From Climacium dendroides (lineage: Eukaryota > Streptophyta > Bryopsida > Hypnales > Climaciaceae), in assembly GCA_950106755.1 (NCBI GenBank), contig OX467082.1, forward strand, positions 9,238,001 through 9,302,000: DNA of 64,000 nucleotides, given 5' to 3'. This document shows positions 12,412 through 24,676 of the stretch, one piece after another. Every line of letters starts with the position of its first letter. Positions within the stretch are counted from its first letter, which is position 1. Position numbers and translations under genes: made by a program. The notes beneath the pieces were generated by a model. That model worked only from the letters and a program-made list of their open reading frames with translations, did not search any database and had not been told where the DNA came from.

Positions 12412-13336
12412 TTTTTTAATTTTTTAATTTATGTAATTGCTAGCTAATCTTTCTAGCTAGCTTCTCATTCAATCAATACCCAATTTGGGTTTTAGCATCC
12501 TCTTCTAATCTCATCATTCTCCACCCGATTAGGACTTAATTCATAAACCAAATTTATGCTAGTCCACCATCTGCTCATACATCTCTCCAACTTGGAATAC
12601 TCCAAATTCCACAGTTAGGCATTCACCATTTCTCTCCATCACATTAAAACTTCAAAGACTCAATCACAAATTCACATGCAACATAAACTCAAGCACCTAC
12701 TTGACACACACACATAAACAAACAAATACACAGCTTCACCAAGTTGGGACTTGCACTGGCTCTCTCCAAGTGGGTGAATAGAAATGACACAAAAACAAAC
12801 CCAAATAGGAAATTCCAAAACGGTTAGCAAACCAAATCGGTAATGCAACAACCGCTTTTCCTAACTACTGCACCCTTGTTTGGAAACTGCAGTTCCAACT
12901 TGGATTTTAATTCAATCCCAACTGGACTTCTACTTCACCTATTTGGAAATAACTGCCCAGGCTAGGTTGTACACTCACACCTCACACACTTTCTTCCAAA
13001 TAGGATGAAAATAACTACTTCCAACTTGGTTCCTGTAACTCCAACTTGGCCCTACCTTGCCATCACATTCGACTAGACTCACAACCTAATTGGTAAATAT
13101 CTTTAACTCATGCATAGATCCAACTTGGAAAATTAGACGGCCATCTCAATAACCTGACTTGGTAAATTATTCTCTCACTTTCCACCACATTCCAAAATTC
13201 ATCCAATCATAGACACAAAATAACACACTCCCAATTGGAAAACATACACACAACATACAAGGAATACACACAAAATCAGCAAAAATGACTCAAAAAATTC
13301 ACTCAAAGCATTTCAAAAATTTAAAACTTTACTGCC

Positions 13337-13341
13337 TAATT
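13337..13341. other. Target-site duplication of copia, left copy TAATT
   Basis: TAATT directly abuts the left LTR and is repeated at 21,460-21,464 directly after the right LTR. Five bases is the normal duplication for Ty1/copia integrase. Confidence 0.9.
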
Positions 13342-13607
13342 TGTTGAATTCAGTAAAATGAATTGAATTGAGAACAAGCCATGACAAGCCTGATAAACAG
13401 GAGGGAAAAGCAGTGGGAATTGAAGCCCATTCGCAGGCCGTTACAGACGGCTCTTAACTGTACAAGGGCCACTAACTCCACTAACTAGAAACATAAGTGC
13501 AGTACTTACAAGCTAATTACAGGTTAATTAGAGAGAGAGAGGATGAATGAAAGAAGGACTCATGGATGTGCGTGGTGAACTACAGAGTTGTGAGTGGAAT
13601 TTCAACA
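13342..13607 (-). repeat. Copia 3' LTR
   Basis: Ends are TGTTGAATTC and TTTCAACA; 266 bp. It matches 21,192-21,459 with about nine substitutions and a 2-bp GA-repeat indel. It is the 3' LTR because the element reads on the minus strand. Confidence 0.95.
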
Positions 13608-13620
13608 CCCCCCCTCGCTC
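13608..13620 (-). other. Polypurine tract of copia
   Basis: The minus strand reads GAGCGAGGGGGGG immediately before the 3' LTR, the expected primer for plus-strand DNA synthesis. Confidence 0.8.
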
Positions 13621-13668
13621 GCAAGACTCTGCAGGATGCTCGTGAAGTGATCTCCGGAGGCTGATGAG

Positions 13669-14205
13669 ATGTCGTGTGTGCCGGAGTTGCCTCCAGACGT
13701 GGTGCGCGTGTTGGGAGATCCAAGTAGTAGTATGTCTCTGGTGAGTCATGGGTTGGAGGCATGTGATGTCATTCTTTGAATTTAGAGTTGCGAGCTGAGC
13801 ATGGCTGATTGAGTATTTTTTTTTCATTCTATGCAGGTGCAGATTTTCCTCTTGATCATGTTATTGGTGGCGATAGCAGTGCAACGCATGATTGACTATG
13901 TGCAGAGGTTGGTGTTGACAATCCGGTGCATGGTCGATTGGATGCAGGAGACCTACACATGGTTGTGGGCGATGCTGCAGCGTCGAGAAGAGGAGGTGCG
14001 ATCCGACGGGGAGAGTTGTCAGGTTGTCTTCTTGCTTGAGGGCTCAATCAGGAATGCGGAGAAGAGGCTTGGAGTGGAGGCGTTGATTGAAATGTGCTGG
14101 AGGGACTTGGTCAAACATCCTGAAGATTGGTGGGATAATCGAGCAACCCGAAGAAACCCGAGAGCACCAGACTTCAAGCATTGGGTTACGCGGCAGGCGT
14201 TGTAG
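13669..14205 (+). pseudogene. Captured OSB-like (organellar ssDNA-binding) gene fragment, antisense in copia
   Basis: Two exons can be read on the plus strand: 13,669-13,740, a GTGAGT donor, an intron ending TATGCAG at 13,836, then 13,837-14,205, in phase. The C-terminus (residues ending WWDNR...PDFKH) matches the PDF motif of plant OSB proteins, which bind single-stranded DNA in mitochondria or plastids: W..LV.HP..WWDNR....N...PDFKH. The upstream part (hydrophobic, then acidic) is not recognised and no OB-fold is seen, so this is a fragment. It lies between RNase H and the 3' LTR in the opposite orientation to the host element. It still contains an intron, which suggests capture as DNA or from an antisense transcript. 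It could be expressed, but no evidence supports this. Confidence 0.6.
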
Positions 14206-14251
14206 ATAGATAATTCGAGAACCCCGGTGTGGGTGCGTAGGCAGTTTCAGG

Positions 14252-15785
14252 TTACAGCTTAGGGTTTGGATACCTGTCGTTAGAAGAGGGAAATGGGATT
14301 ACTCCAGCACTGCGTCGATTTGCGATAAAGCTCTGTTTGGGCAGAGGTTTGGTCAAGAAATCCGCTAGTTGGGCACCTGTAGGAATGTACTCGACTTGCA
14401 CTTCATCTACTTGGGCAGCTTCTCTTATAAAGTGGTGTTGTAATTCAATATGTTTGGTACGCGCGTACATGACCAGATTCTTCATTAACTTGATACAGGA
14501 TTGATTGTCACTGTGGAGTGTCGTGGGGCAGTGTTCTACAAATCCTAATTTATGAAGTAGACGTCAAAAATGAATGATATCTTTGGCTGCGTCCGTGAGG
14601 ACTCTATACTCTGCTTCGGTGCTGGAGAGGGATACCGTAGGTTGCAATTTGCTGCTCCAGAAAATACTTGAGTCGCCTAGTTTGTGTAGAATACCTGAGA
14701 CAGATCGCCTGGTATCGAGATCCATAGCCCAGTCGGCATCAGCATATGTGTGGTATGTGTTTTTGTTGTCGGTTGGCAGGAAAATACCATGGTCAATGGT
14801 ACCACTAAGATACCTTAGGATTTTCTTGGCAACTTGAAGGTGTGCTTCTTCAGGAGCTTGCATGTACTTGGAAACAATACTAACTGCATAGCAAATATCA
14901 GGTCTGGTATGTGTCAGGAAGAGAAGGCTTCCCACCAAGGAGCGATATTCAGTGATGTTGGCCAAGGCAGTGCCCATGGCTTTCTTCAATGGCTGTTTAG
15001 GATCGGCTGGGAGCTGTGTAGGATTGCAGCCTTGCATACCGAAGCACTCCAAAAGCTTGCGAATGTAGCCTTGTTGATTGATGAAAATGCCGTTGTCCTG
15101 TCTGTAAATTTCAATCCCTAGATAATTTTGCGCTTCTCCTAAGTCTGTCATTTCAAATTCTGCCTGCAGTTGTTTCTTCAAGTGGGCGATGTTCTGTTGA
15201 TAATTTCTTGTGATCAATAGATCATCTACATAGAGCAGTAGGATTGTAATCTTTCCATTGCGGTTGCAGTAGTATAGATTTGGGTCGGATGCGCTTCGGA
15301 TGAGTCCATGCTCTCGTAGCCACTTGTCAATCCTGTCATACCAAGCTTTTGGAGCCTGTTTTAAGCCATAGAGTGCGCGGTTGATTTTGCATACCTTGGT
15401 GGGGTCATTTGCTCCAGGAAAGCCTGGTGGAACCTCCATAAAGATGTCTTCGTCGATGGGTCCGTTTAGGAAGGCCGTGATGACGTCAAGCTGATGCAAT
15501 GGCCAGTTAAACATAACAGCTAGTGCGAGAATAAGGCGAATCGTTGACCACTTGACTACTGGAGCGAAGATGTCATGGTAGTCAATCCCTTCTCGCTGAT
15601 GGAAACCTCGTGCCACTAGACGTGCCTTTAGTTTGTTGATGTTGCCTTTTGTGTCCTTCTTGATCTTGAATAACCATTTCGCAGTTATAGGTTTGCTGTA
15701 TTTGGGTCGGTCTACTACATTCCAGGTTTTGTTCCTTAGTATGGAATCTATCTCACTTTGAATAGCTTGTTTCCAATCCGGTTGT
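14252..15785 (-). pseudogene. Copia reverse transcriptase and RNase H
   Basis: The reverse transcriptase runs from the region upstream of MARGFHQREG to beyond the catalytic LLLYVDDLLI motif. Typical copia blocks follow (ALYGLKQAPKAWY, SLVGSLLFLTHTRPDI). RNase H begins near YADADWAMD and ends after ARTKHIELQHHF and ADFLTKPLP. A TGA near 14,564-14,566 interrupts RNase H at a place where the family usually has tryptophan, and a frameshift near 15,800 separates this region from integrase. It is therefore non-functional as read. Confidence 0.93.
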
Positions 15786-17475
15786 TCAGATGTAGTTTCG
15801 AAAATCTAAGGATTCTTCTGTTAACTCTGAGAGTAACATCCAAAAATCTTTCAGTTTGACTGATGGATTTCTATTTCTGCTGGGGTAGCGGCGGTCGGAG
15901 GGGCCAGCTTGTCGATCTACTGGTGCTGGGCGTCTATTTCTGAAAGGTGAGGATTCACTAGCCTGTCCTTGATTTGGGTTAGGTTGGATAGTATGTTGAG
16001 AGGGAACTATTTGAGGGCTTTCAGGGTCTTCTTGTGAATGGGATAGGGCAGGTAGTTCGGGGTTTGGATAGATTTCGGGTTCTATAGTCTGTGGTTCTGG
16101 GATTTCGAGAATCTCGGGAGTCTCTTCTATTTCTAGGGTGTTGTGAGTTTCAGGGAAGGTGACTATGGCAGGATTTGGATGTAGTGGCCTTAAATAGTGG
16201 TAGCCTACTTTTGCCTCATCAAAGACAACGTCTCTACTTATAAGCACCTTTCTTTTGTTTGGGTCATACATGCGGAAAGCCTTTGATTCGCTGTCAAAAC
16301 CTAGAAATAGACATGCTGAGGTTTTACTGTCCAATTTCTTTCTCTCTTCTCTTGGGACATGTACATACGCTAAGCATCCGAATATTCTCAAGTTCGAGAT
16401 GTCGGGTGTCATACCTGAATACAACTTTTCCGGTGTTTCTCCAGAATTTGCTCGAGTAGGACTTCTGTTTATCATGTACGTGGCATGTGATACGCTCTCC
16501 GTCCACAGGTAAGTAGGTAAGCCACAATCAGCTGAGATGCTCCGTGCCCTCTCCATAATCGTCCGATTTCTCCTTTTAGACACCCCGTTTTGTTGTGGAG
16601 TCCTAGCTTGGGTCAGCTCTCGATTGATGCCATTGTCTCTGCAGTAGTTTATAAATTCATGTGACAGGTACTCACCACCTCTATCTGAGCGCAGTGTGCA
16701 TAGTTTATTTCCAGTCTCCTTCTCAATCTTCTTGTGGAATATGCGGAATTTTTCATATGTTTTGCTTTTGCATTTGAAGAAGTACACCCAACTCTTGCGT
16801 GAAAAATCGTCTATGAAGATAAGTGCATAACGAGACCCTCCCAAGGATGTCTGTTGCATAGGTCCTATAACGTCTGAATGGATTTTGTGTCCAGGTTTGC
16901 TAGCTCTTGTCTCTGATTTATAAGGGAATCTCTCTCTATTCTGTCTTCATGCTAGGCAGCAGGAGCAAGTTTCTTTTGCGAATTCTAGTTTTGGTAAACC
17001 AATGACTTTTGACTCCCTGGACAGGTGGCGGATGCCGGGAAAACTTAGGTGTCCTAATCTTCGGTGCCATAGTGTAGATGCATTGCTATTTACTGCTGAT
17101 AGGGCTGTGAGTTGTTGTCTAAAATAGTATAGTCCATTCATTGGGTTCCTTTGACCGGTGGCTACTGTTTGACCTTGTTTGTTCTGTATCCAGCATTGTT
17201 TGATGGAGAACCCTATTTCGTGACCACTATCAGCAAGTGCGCCAATAGACATTAGATTCTTTTTCATACTCGGCACGTAGTGAACTGTCTTTAGCTTTAT
17301 TACTCTTGAATCTGTGGTTACAGTGGCGGAGCCTGAGCCTTTTATGGCGTGGGATTCCCCTCCTCCAGTTTTGATCTCAGCGATTTCTACCCCGGAAGAG
17401 CTAGGTGGTCCATCTAGTTTCTGGTAATCTGATGCAATGTGCCCTGAGGCCCCACTGTCTAAGTACCAAGGGCCG
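15786..17475 (-). pseudogene. Copia protease (C-terminal part) and integrase
   Basis: The protease active site WYLDSGASGHI starts just inside 17,475 at the edge of the nested LTR. A GAG-pre-integrase region with LWHRRLGHLS and a zinc-binding HHCC module (16,947-17,276) follows. The integrase core has the family blocks FIDDFSRKSWVYF, RSDRGGEYLS and TPQQNGVSKRRNRT. A TGA after CSCCLA splits the zinc module from the core. The tail is proline-rich before the frameshift near 15,800. Confidence 0.92.
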
Positions 17476-20105
17476 TGTAGTCTAGCTTTTCATTTTTTTA
17501 TAGAACTTTTTCGATTTTCTATGACATTTCCCATATTATTTATATATATTTTGAGTATTTAGTGTTAAAGTAGTCCAAAGTGCACTAAAAGTTCCAAAAA
17601 GTTAAAAGATACTTTGGTAGATAGTCAAAACAGTAGTTAAAAGGACAAAAAGCAAAAAGTTAAAGAAAAAATACACAGATAAAGAGAAAGAGGAAGATAA
17701 GGAAGACAAGAAAAAGAGATAAAGAAAAATCAAATTAGGGATTTGGGGAGATTCGATCGCGGAGCGTTGCTGCTGTTGCTTCCCCTCGCTTCCGATCTCC
17801 TCCTCCTTCCTGAACTTAAATCCCTCTCCCTCTCTCATTCTTCCCCCCCGTGCAGATTTTCATATATTATCTTGTGCATACTTGCGCAGTTGTGCCTGCA
17901 ATTTACGTGCGATTTGTAATACCTTGGTGCTTTGTTTGTGTATTGTGTTTGTACAGTGGTGTATCTTGAGTGCTGTGATCAAATGTCTGGAAACTTGTCC
18001 TAGGAGTGCTGATGTAAAAATTGTGGAGATTTGAGTGCCTGGTGTGTCCTGCAACTGGTTAATTCACAATGTGTATTGGGGAAGTTTGCTAATTTGAGAA
18101 CGTACAATTGTTGACAACCTTTTCCTCTCACGGCGCTGAAGTTTTGGCTTCCCGGTGATTGTTTTGTGATGCGATTGACCGGGTGATATTTTGACATTGC
18201 TCCAGTAATTTAGGGTGTTGATTGAGGAGAGTTATGTACTGAGATTACAAGTTCACTGATTTGTGAGTGTGAAGATCCTTACCACTGATTGGAATTGAGA
18301 CTGCAGTTTTCTTCGAGAGTTCGGTGAAGAATTCGGAAGAACCATCCCGACCTCAGGGAGATGTGGATTGATTTCCAATAATTCCAGACGTGCATACGAG
18401 TTCGAAGCAGTCGTCCCTGATTAAAGCAAGAATCCAGATTGGGACTTAAAATTGGAGAGCGGTCCTTTGAGTGAACGAGACATTGGACTGCCTAAATATC
18501 TGAGAATGCTGCTTATGTAACTAGTTGCCTCATGGAAAATCCAGAGAGTAATTTGAGGAATTTCGGGCTTTGTGTTTAAATTTATTGTTGTGTTTACTTC
18601 AATTGCTGACCCAAACATCAATGCAGTACTAGCTGTCACTTGGATGATCAATGAAAATTGCATCGTTATCAGTGACCTGTGCATGCATTTTTACCAATGC
18701 AAGTCGGACTAAGTTGGAGTAACAGCAGTAATTTGATTCTTTGATTTATTGTTTCGAAATTATTGATTGACTTTTCTTGGCTGCTTGTGAATACTGCATG
18801 GTGGATTATAGTATATATTGCATATGAGTCTTTGAATTACCGGATTTGGACATTGTATGCAAAAGTTACAAATTTTTTTAAATTGACTAATTTTTACAGT
18901 CACGACTTATTGTCACATAATTAGATTAAGGATTCAGTGATAAATTAAGGGCAGTTGGACTTATGTTCTAAATTCATATTAAAGACTATTTGATTAAGTT
19001 TTGATTATTAATCGTAGGTTATAGAATATTTTATGTAATAGCTTAAGAATTACAATAATTGAAACTTTTATGGGAAAGTTATTAATTTCTGAAACCACCC
19101 AATTCATACAAAATAAAAAAAGGGAACCTATTGCCATACATTAATGATTTAATTTAAGGAACTGAGGTTAAAATTGAAATCTAAATTAGAATTTGGAAAT
19201 TTAAAGAATTGAAATTTAGGGATTCAGTTTTGAGACTGAATCAAATTTACTGATTTGTGGAATTCAAATTTGTGTTCAAAAGTATATTAGGTTGAATTAA
19301 ACATTTGAATAAATGATTATTTCAGATTTTTGAACTCTTGAAAGAAGGTACTTCAAGAACTAATACTTATTTTAAATATTATTGAATTTGGAGAATTGAG
19401 AGATATTTGAGTTAATAATTAATTGATTAGGTAATTGGAAAATTAGATTCAAAGTATTAAATCCTTAAATAATAAAATTTCTTTAATAGAAAGAATCTAT
19501 TGTCTTACTAGTAAGGTTTTAAGACCTTAGAGTTTGGTTTTAGGACTAGGTTGTAGGTATGTCTTAATAGAGTTTTGTGTAAAGATTAAATCTAATAGGT
19601 TATATTAGTATTCGCATGTATGAATTATAAGTACGAGTCTTGCATGTTGTAGGTAGTGCATGCTAATTGCACGTGTTCTGGCAATATTGTCCTTGGGATT
19701 TTGTGTATTACAGCCTATTGTAAGTTGTTTTAAACCACTAAAACTTAATTTCTTTTCTAAATACTAATACTAATATCTATTTAGTTTTAAAAGTCCTGCA
19801 TTGCACATGCATTCATTGTCAAGTCAGTCCACATTGACCTATTGTCCAAGAACTATTATCACGAGCCACTAGAACACTAGATAGGACGGGGACGACATTC
19901 ATCTGTCAATAGCATGTATTAATGGACTGTACAAATTTTACCCTGGGTTTTAGTAGACTTAAGAGTGAATAAAACATTCTAATTTAGGACATTAGTACAT
20001 TGTGACAATTGAACACACTACGCTAACCTTATATAATTCATTCCCTGGTATTCGAACTCGAACTTAGTGTATGAGATTAGATTTCAAAATTATACTACAG
20101 GCCAT
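17471..20105 (+). mobile_element. Solo LTR (about 2.6 kb) nested in the copia element
   Basis: The insert 17,476-20,100 starts TGTAGT and ends ACTACA, and is flanked by GGCCG and GGCCA (a 5-bp duplication with one change). Removing the insert and one duplication restores the copia reading frame exactly between the post-zinc-knuckle segment of gag and the DSGAS protease site, which proves the boundaries. No internal retroelement coding domains were found, so it is read as a solo LTR of a large LTR element, possibly gypsy-type. Orientation is arbitrary. It holds a purine-rich region near 17,640-17,840 and is otherwise AT-rich and non-coding. Confidence 0.82.
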
Positions 20106-21024
20106 TATCCCAATAGTGATAGTATGGGTCGTACCCTGAGTAATCTAGCTGTGATTCAAACATTTCTGCAGAGTTTGCATGACCAGTGCTTTTGCTAGGA
20201 TTTGGGTAGCTGTATTGTTTTATAGGCACTCTACATTCTCTCGCTAGGTGCCCTGGTTGATGGCAGTTATAACATATCGGAGGTGGCCTCTGAGCTCCGT
20301 GTGGGCCTCTTGCTGGAAATCCGCGGCCTCGAAGGTTTGGCTAGTGTCCTCCTCGGCCCCGCATACTCATTTGCCGTTGGAAACTTGCCGCCAAGGCTTC
20401 TTCGTCTCCAAGTTGTTGGGTCCGATGTTGACGCCTGTGTGATTCGGATAGCAGGCTTGCACTCAATGTCTCAAAGGTCATACTTGGGTTGAAATGCGTC
20501 AGAGTTTGGATTGTGCTGTCAAAAGATCGAGGCAACCCATTTAACACCATCTGGTTGATGTTGCAGTCGGTGAGCTTCTCTCCCATGCTACTGAGTCGGT
20601 TCTTCAACTCCTTGGCCTTCTTGATGTAGTTTTCGATGGAGTCCCCTTCATTCATTTGGAGCGACTGTAGCTACCCCATCAAGGTCAGAATCTGGAATTG
20701 ATCGCCTGCGTTGAACTAGTCTTTTAGTGCCTTCCATGCTGCTGCTGGGTCCATGTGCTCTGCGACAATGTCAATAAGATCATCAGATACGGACAAAAGA
20801 AGGAGCTTGCTAGCTGTGACCTTTTTCTTCTTCAGCTGCGCCTCAGTGAGCGCCTCCCCTTCAATCGTAATCGGGTATGTAGTTGGACTCTCCTCATTCT
20901 CGGTGATGGCCCACAGACCTTTCGCTCGTAGTACTGCTCTCAGTTTCAGTGCCCATACATAGTAATTTGATAGTCCTTTTAACTTATCCCCTTCCCGGAA
21001 CACCATGCTTAAACTCTCAGCCAT
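20106..21024 (-). pseudogene. Copia gag
   Basis: The ORF starts MAESLSMVFREGDKLKGLSN and has the usual copia gag body (YYVWALKLRAVL...). A CCHC zinc knuckle CYNCHQPGHLARECR lies near 20,240-20,280, with a glycine/arginine-rich stretch before it. Two TAG stops interrupt it, after KALKD near 20,718 and near 20,674; both are at positions where a glutamine codon is likely. The nested LTR ends the frame at 20,100. Confidence 0.9.
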
Positions 21025-21179
21025 CGTTCTGACTTCAAGAGCAGAGCTTCATTGTTCTAGATTCTCTTGTTTCTCAAAAGCAGAGCTCACTGTTTGTGGT
21101 AAATCTCTCTCAAACTTCCTCACTCTTTTTCTACAATCTTCACTTTTCTCTTCTATGCTTGTCTAAGTCTCTCTCTCTC

Positions 21180-21191
21180 GCTCTGATACCA
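21180..21191 (-). other. Copia primer-binding site
   Basis: The minus strand reads TGGTATCAGAGC directly next to the 5' LTR. This is the classic plant copia primer-binding site for initiator tRNA-Met. Confidence 0.93.
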
Positions 21192-21459
21192 TATTGAATT
21201 CAGTAAAATGAATTGAATTGAGAACAAGCTATGACAGGCCTGATAAATAGGAGGGAAAAGCGGTGGGAATTGAAGCCCACTCGCAGGCCGTTACAGACGG
21301 CTCTTAACTGTACAAGGGCCACTAACTCCACTAACTAGAAACATAAGTGCAGTACTTACAGGCTAATTACAGGTTAATTAGAGAGAGAGAGAGGATGAAT
21401 GAAAGAAGGACTCATGGATGTGCTTGGTGAACTACAGAGTTGTGAGTGGAATTTCAACA
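21192..21459 (-). repeat. Copia 5' LTR
   Basis: 268 bp partner of 13,342-13,607. Its terminal TG has mutated to TA. TAATT follows at 21,460-21,464. Confidence 0.95.
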
Positions 21460-21654
21460 TAATTGTATATCTACATAGCCCCACACTCATTTGTTTGCGT
21501 CCCCGCAAACTTCCTACTTGGCTTTTCGTCTTGTCAACCTAGTCTCTGGCTCCAACTTGTGCTCTAGATGCTCCTCCTTCCACCGTAACTTGGCTACCAA
21601 CTCGGTGCGCTCCACTGTCACTGCTCACTGCGTCTGCGACGGAACCTCACCAAC

Positions 21655-23051
21655 ATGGGGTGTGAGGGTTTTATGGAGGTTCTTTGGGGAATCCGAGAGG
21701 AGAGTTTAGTGTCTGATTTGCTTCGTCCGGAAAGCAGTATTTTGGATACCACCCTCCACGCGAAGCTAGAACTGTGGACGATCAATGTGTGGAGAGCCAT
21801 CTACAAGTTCCAGATGGCGTCGGAAAAAGTTATGGAGAAGAATTAGGAGTGTATGGAGGGCGAATTCTGGGCACCAACCAATCCGAAGGAGGGTCACCAG
21901 GTTTCCGACCTGGTGAATCCGGAGTATCGGGATGTGATAGCGTTTCTCAACACTATCCTTCACCCGACCAAGCCAAGGTGAGTGGTAGCCAAGGTGGCTT
22001 CCGCCATCCTGGGGAGTCTTCAAGGTAAAATGATGATGGATTGTGCAACCGTCATCCACGAGTTGATACTAGGAGACCTTGTGCGTTCCCTCCGGTTGGG
22101 GAAGAAGGGTGGGAGCCCGCTTTCGGCTTACATCTCTCACCTATATGCCCAACACTCCCTGCTCAAGGCAAACGAGGAGATTGCCTACTAGGAGCTAGTT
22201 TAGCTCCAGCAGTACGGAGGAGAAGAACCTTCTTCCCGAGACGGACCGGACGATGAGGAGACAGATGAAGAGGAGCCGCCCACCCCTTTAGCGAAGAAGC
22301 CATGGTGGAATAGGACTCCATTGGTAAGGCCAACAGAGGATCCTCTCGCGCCGGAGCCATTGGAGGAGGAGGTTCCGGAACGGAAGGAAGAAACCAGACC
22401 GGCTCCGCAAGAAGTTCGACTTTCTTCACAAGAGGTTGGACCGGTGCAACCGCAAGCTGGGCCCGCTCAGATCAAGGCCGGACCCTTCCGGATCAGACTT
22501 ACGGAGGCGGAGGAGGGAGATAGAACCGAAATCCGATTAGGGGGGATACCAATGGAAGATATCGCGGAAATGGCCCAGCACATCGTATGGCGGGCGGACG
22601 ATCTTATGAAGTTTCTCTTCAATTATGAGGAGACCCTCAAACGGGTGTGCCGGAAGATGGCACTGACCGATTGGAACGCCATCTTCCGAAGGACAGATGC
22701 GTTGGTGGCGGTGGAGAAGCAAAACGCCCTCTTGATAGAGGAGCAGAAGCGGTTGGTGACGGAGTTGGGGCTTTACGAGTAGAGAAACGGACATTGCTGG
22801 ATCGAATCCAGGAATTGGAATCCAAGTGCGTCAGATTGGAGAGCGATCTATGCACAGCCCAAGAGATGGCCAGAGTCATGGGAGAGGACCACCGCCGGCA
22901 GATAGCATCACTGTGCCAGAGTGTGGTCCGGCTCCGGAGTTCCTTGGAAGTACCAGTAGATTGCATCAACAAAGCCCGACTGTTCGAGACCAACTTCGAC
23001 GGAGCCACCAGCTCGAGCCGGGTCCCCATCATTAAGTGTTTACTAGAATAG
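21655..23051 (+). pseudogene. Gag-like protein of an LTR-type element, decayed
   Basis: One frame runs from MGCEGFMEVLWGIREESLVS through 22,782, interrupted by TAG at 21,844, TGA at 21,979 and two TAGs near 22,189-22,203. A frameshift near 22,780 then moves into a coiled-coil segment (VEKRTLLDRIQELESK...). The N-terminal part aligns by eye with the intact-looking ORF at 31,824-33,332 (MGCTGFMARPWGLKDNDIVK), so both belong to one family. It resembles the gag-type putative plant transposon protein of non-autonomous LTR elements. A proline/glutamate-rich middle and a C-terminal coiled coil fit a capsid-like role. No protease or polymerase is nearby. Confidence 0.6.
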
Positions 23052-24660
23052 GCAAGACGGATGGACGCCTCCCGAGCCGATATGCGGGATATGATGGAGT
23101 ATCTAGCTCTCGCTGAGTCAGATCCGGTAACCCCTTCTTCACCTTCCGCTCAGACTTTGGTGGTTCTGGTAGGTAATGATCTGGAATCCATCGTTACAAC
23201 AGTATCACCGGTAGTACCAGCTAGTCTGGAGCTTTCACCACCGCCCAGAAGGCCAGAAGGAGTGGATTGGGGTGCGATGGTATCCCAAGGAAGTGAAGAC
23301 CTCCTTCCGGTGATCCCACTCATTGACCTTACGGGTACTCCTACGGAGACTTACGGGGGCCGGTCGATACAGTCTTCTTTCCGTCATAAGAAGACCTAGA
23401 AGGATTCTCGAGGAAGTCCGAAAGTTCCGATAGTCGGAATCCGGAGTGTAGATAGGGACACCAACATCGCGGGAGTCCCGAGATGGGGTGCAAGGGGTCC
23501 GGATGTGTTTTCTTCAAGGAGTAGCCAGAAGCAGATCAATTTGGACTCATTGAAGGACCTTGCTCCTCCCACGGATAAGGATCCCGAGGAATAGTGTGTA
23601 GTAGTGTATATTAGCGACAGTATCGGAGTTCGGCCGTTAAAAGCCGAAAAAATAGGATCTAGGATTACCGGAAATCTAGTGGACTAGTAGGAATGTTTTG
23701 TGGGATTTTTAGGATGATGTTAGTTTTAGTATAAGTTGGGTTTTGATGGACCTTTCTGGTCATTCACATCCGTCCCATTATTTTTAACTTGTATCTTTTT
23801 GAGCCTAATTCAAGTGTTTGGAGGTTTCCATTCTCTTATCTTTTGTATTTGATACATGCTTGTGGGGTGTGTGGGTCCATTCATGCTTTTCCAGATGCTG
23901 AGAACTTACCTTGAGTAGCAAGAGTCGATTTTGTGAGTGGTTTCCGGGCGTCACTAACTTGATGGGGAGATCGGCCGGATTGTTCCGACAATAGTGTTAA
24001 TGTACTACCGCTTGGATGCCGATATAGCATAAGGGTAGAATACGGCCTTAGGTGAAAGGGTATCTAAGAGGCTGCTAGCAACTTCCGTGTACGGGAGTTT
24101 GCAAGATGTGCCGGAATTCCCTATAGACGGAGTTAAAGCCCCAACACAATGCCCAAGAGAGTACGAGGATATCCACTCGGTCGATGGGAGGCTTAGTGTC
24201 CGGTTAATGTTAGAATGTCGTTGTAGTCCTTGACCGTCCCTGCGTGACCTGGTCCGGTAAGTATTCCGGATCTGTGAGGTGACGGAAGAGAAGGACACTT
24301 CCGGTCCCTGAAGTGTTAGTTTAGCATCAATATTAGAAGTTGAGAGAGAGAGAGAGCGTGTTTCCAGACACGGTAAGCATCCGGACGGTGGATCTAGCCA
24401 CTCGTAACCTAAACCCAGGGATCCCGGAAGGGGCAACTGAACGGTTTCCGGACTCTTCCGGAACCAACCCGGCACTAGTGGCCGGACCGAACCTGTAGTC
24501 CGGAGTAGTAAGTAGGAGAGAAAGTGAATGTTTAGGTTGAAGTTAGCCTATGAATCTGTAAACCTCAAGTCCTCGTGGGAACGATTCCGAAGCGGTTTAC
24601 TCTAAGTAGGCCTTTGGTGAGAATTAAGGGCTAACAGAAGGAATACTGGTCTGACTAATC
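23052..24660. other. 3' region of the gag-like element, non-coding
   Basis: A short further open stretch (23,061-23,399) may be the C-terminus of the gag-like protein. After it come CCGGA-rich DNA and a GA microsatellite near 24,340. The 3' LTR boundary could not be fixed. Confidence 0.4.
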
Positions 24661-24676
24661 ACTACATCAATGGAAG

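Larger units (their letters stand above)
13342..21459 (-). mobile_element. Complete but decayed Ty1/copia LTR retrotransposon
   Basis: LTRs lie at 13,342-13,607 and 21,192-21,459 (about 3% different by eye), with TAATT duplications on both sides. A primer-binding site is at 21,180-21,191 and a polypurine tract at 13,608-13,620. Gag, protease, integrase, reverse transcriptase and RNase H are in copia order on the minus strand. The coding region has in-frame stops and at least one frameshift, and a solo LTR splits gag from protease. Between RNase H and the 3' LTR lies an antisense OSB-like gene fragment. Without the 2.6 kb nested LTR the element would be about 5.5 kb, a usual copia length. Confidence 0.95.
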
